Notes under the pieces: generated by a model | Databases searched by the model: none | Seen by the model: the letters and a program-made list of their open reading frames with translations, nothing else | What the model was told of the DNA's origin: nothing | From: DASQZT01 sp963728965 | Lineage (GTDB): Bacteria; Acidobacteriota; Terriglobia; Bryobacterales; Bryobacteraceae | Reading direction: 5' to 3' | Length of the DNA: 64,000 nucleotides | Assembly (NCBI GenBank): GCA_963728965.1 | Contig: CAVSMH010000010.1 | Location: 124,001-188,000 of the forward strand | In this document: piece by piece, positions 62,730-64,000 of the stretch | Position numbering within the stretch: the first letter of the stretch is position 1 | How the letters are laid out: each line of letters starts with the position of its first letter | Program-made: the position numbers and the translations under genes

Positions 62730-63518
62730 TTAGGAATACTTCTTCATCAGCGCCTTCAGTCTCGCCCACGCTTCCTGCCGGGCTTTCTTGTTGGCCTCCT
62801 GCGCGTCGGGCTGCTCGCCTGCCCGCATGAAGCCGTGGCCGGCCCCGGCATAGGTTACCGGCTCGTAAGTCTTGCCGGCTGCTTTCATCTCCTGCTCCGC
62901 GCGCGGGATGGTGGCGCCGATACGGGCATCGTTGCCGCCGTAGAACCCGTACACCGGCGCCTTGATTCGGGCCATGTCTTCGCTGGGCGGCGGGGGTCCA
63001 TAAAAAACGAATGCCGCGGCCAGGTCGGGGCGGTTAGTCGCGAATCGGAAGGTCTGCCCTCCGCCCCAGCAGAAGCCCACCACAAACAGCTTGCCGTTGG
63101 CTGCCGGCAACTTCTTGCCATAGTCGGCCACCGCATTCAGGTCGGCCGTGATCTGCTCCGGCGGCAGTTTGCCGATGGCCGGTCCCACGCCGCCCGCGGG
63201 AAAGTCTTTCGTCCGCCCGCCGCCGGGCGCCATCCCCGAAAGCAGGTCGGGAGCGATGGCGATATACCCAGCCGCGGCGAACTGATCGGTCACGTCTTCG
63301 ACCCAGTCCGTCATCCCGAAAATCTCGTGGATCACCACGATCACCGGCGCCTTCGTGCTCACTTCGGGATACGCAACAAACGTTTCCACCGACCTGCCGT
63401 CGTGTTTCACCGTCACCCATTCGCGATGGCGCGGCGATTTGTCCACCGTCTGGCGTGCCCAGTCCTGCGCGCACAGAGACGTCACACCCAAAACAGCCAG
63501 CATTCCAATTCGAGTCAT
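62730..63518 (-). CDS. Exported dienelactone hydrolase-family protein
   Basis: A 262-aa alpha/beta hydrolase with a short signal peptide (GMLAVLGVTSLCAQ). The catalytic Cys150 lies in VGFCWGGGQ, Asp in GGNDARIG and His in AGAGHGFMR; Glu65 in IHEIFG matches the residue that activates the cysteine in dienelactone hydrolase. ATG 63518 gives the signal peptide directly. The lactone or ester substrate is unknown. It is on the same strand as the partial gene to its right, with about 90 bp between. Confidence 0.92.
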   Translation of the reverse strand: MTRIGMLAVLGVTSLCAQDWARQTVDKSPRHREWVTVKHDGRSVETFVAYPEVSTKAPVIVVIHEIFGMTDWVEDVTDQFAAAGYIAIAPDLLSGMAPGGGRTKDFPAGGVGPAIGKLPPEQITADLNAVADYGKKLPAANGKLFVVGFCWGGGQTFRFATNRPDLAAAFVFYGPPPPSEDMARIKAPVYGFYGGNDARIGATIPRAEQEMKAAGKTYEPVTYAGAGHGFMRAGEQPDAQEANKKARQEAWARLKALMKKYS

Positions 63519-63605
63519 GCTATCTTTTGTACCGCAGAACCGGGCGGTGGAATGCCAGCACGGTCGCCGCGGGGAAGGCACCGGCCAGGCCGGGAGGCCG
63601 CGCCG

Positions 63606-64000
63606 CTACTTCTTCACCGCGAAATCGAACACCTGCATGTTGAGCTTGCCCTCGGTGTATTCCACTACGGCGTACTCGCCCGGCTCCAGCGGTTCCTTGG
63701 GCCAGATCTTGTAAAGTCCGTCCGGGGTCAGTTGCTGGCGAAAGATCTCCACCATCTCGGGCTCTTCCACGACTTCTTTGGTGACCGGTACGAAAGTCAG
63801 GTTCTCCACGATCCGTATCGCACCCTTGGGCGTCACCTTCACCATGCCGAACCGCTCCGTCTCGGAAAGCTGGATGTAGAACTCCTGCTCGGGATTGGTG
63901 AAAACGTTCAGCGAATGGCCGCCGGCGATTTCCAGCGTTCCCTTGCCCGAAATCACCGGCACGGGCGCGAGTTTCGCCAGGATCGACCGTCCCTTCCGCG
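63606..64000 (-). CDS. Unrecognised protein, N terminus beyond window edge
   Basis: The frame is open from the right edge (reading KGRSILAKLAPVPVISGKG) through at least 131 codons to TAA at 63606. A GTG at 63962 is internal by appearance. The visible part is beta-rich (LEIAGGHSLNVFTNPEQEFYIQLSE), ends in VFDFAVKK and has no known signature. It may be the C-terminal domain of a larger exported protein. Function unknown. Confidence 0.7.
   Translation of the reverse strand, partial: RKGRSILAKLAPVPVISGKGTLEIAGGHSLNVFTNPEQEFYIQLSETERFGMVKVTPKGAIRIVENLTFVPVTKEVVEEPEMVEIFRQQLTPDGLYKIWPKEPLEPGEYAVVEYTEGKLNMQVFDFAVKK

Overview
The window is a GC-rich chromosomal segment from a soil-type heterotroph, most likely an acidobacterium of the Solibacter/Bryobacter kind. 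This is an inference from gene content, not from a marker gene. The signs are many Tat-exported Gfo/Idh/MocA oxidoreductases, sulfatase and amidohydrolase proteins, xylose-isomerase-like and ThuA proteins, a complete GlgE route and pectin-degrading enzymes. No rRNA, tRNA, CRISPR array or prophage was seen. Genes are dense on both strands, often in short operons with 1-17 base overlaps.

Layout. 1-4.7 kb: the end of a sugar isomerase-like gene, a furA-katG-type peroxide operon with a readable promoter and operator, and a short-chain dehydrogenase. 4.8-8.9 kb: a two-subunit B12-dependent acyl-CoA mutase whose active-site residues point to isobutyryl-CoA rather than methylmalonyl-CoA, then a patatin lipase, a MarR regulator and an SRPBCC protein, with palindromic operator-like sites between them. 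9-20.1 kb: secreted catabolic enzymes (type B carboxylesterase, two amidohydrolases, sulfatase, two Gfo/Idh/MocA proteins) around an operon of small exported proteins and a TPR protein. 20.1-25.9 kb: a small protein behind a possible sigma-54 control region, divergent from a tightly overlapping set of HAD phosphatase, deoxyhypusine-synthase-like protein, PfkB-type kinase, GT-C-like membrane protein and aquaglyceroporin.

26.0-40.2 kb is an alpha-glucan/trehalose island. TreS-maltokinase makes maltose 1-phosphate from trehalose, GlgE polymerises it and GlgB branches it. An opposing operon (GH57/DUF3536 enzyme, mannosylglycerate-synthase-like transferase, membrane protein) and a TreZ without TreY lie alongside. 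40.2-51.9 kb: an M16 protease pair, a VOC protein, a secreted glycoside hydrolase, a YtxH protein, a CPA1 antiporter, a large ATPase coupled to an MscS channel, and a PAP2 phosphatase.

52.2-56.7 kb: a histidine kinase/response regulator pair followed by a nucleotidyltransferase-DUF4037-VOC gene that a 1500-bp insertion sequence has cut in two. Removing the element and one CTAG duplication restores the frame exactly. 56.8-64 kb: a pectin pair (acetylesterase and a GH28-like/pectin methylesterase fusion), a ThuA protein, a class II aldolase, a dienelactone hydrolase and a gene that runs off the right edge.

The strongest candidates for something undescribed are the HAD/DHS-like/PfkB sugar-type cassette, the ATPase-MscS pair, the insertion sequence whose stop codon is supplied by its target site, and the inactive GH28-like domain fused to a pectin methylesterase.
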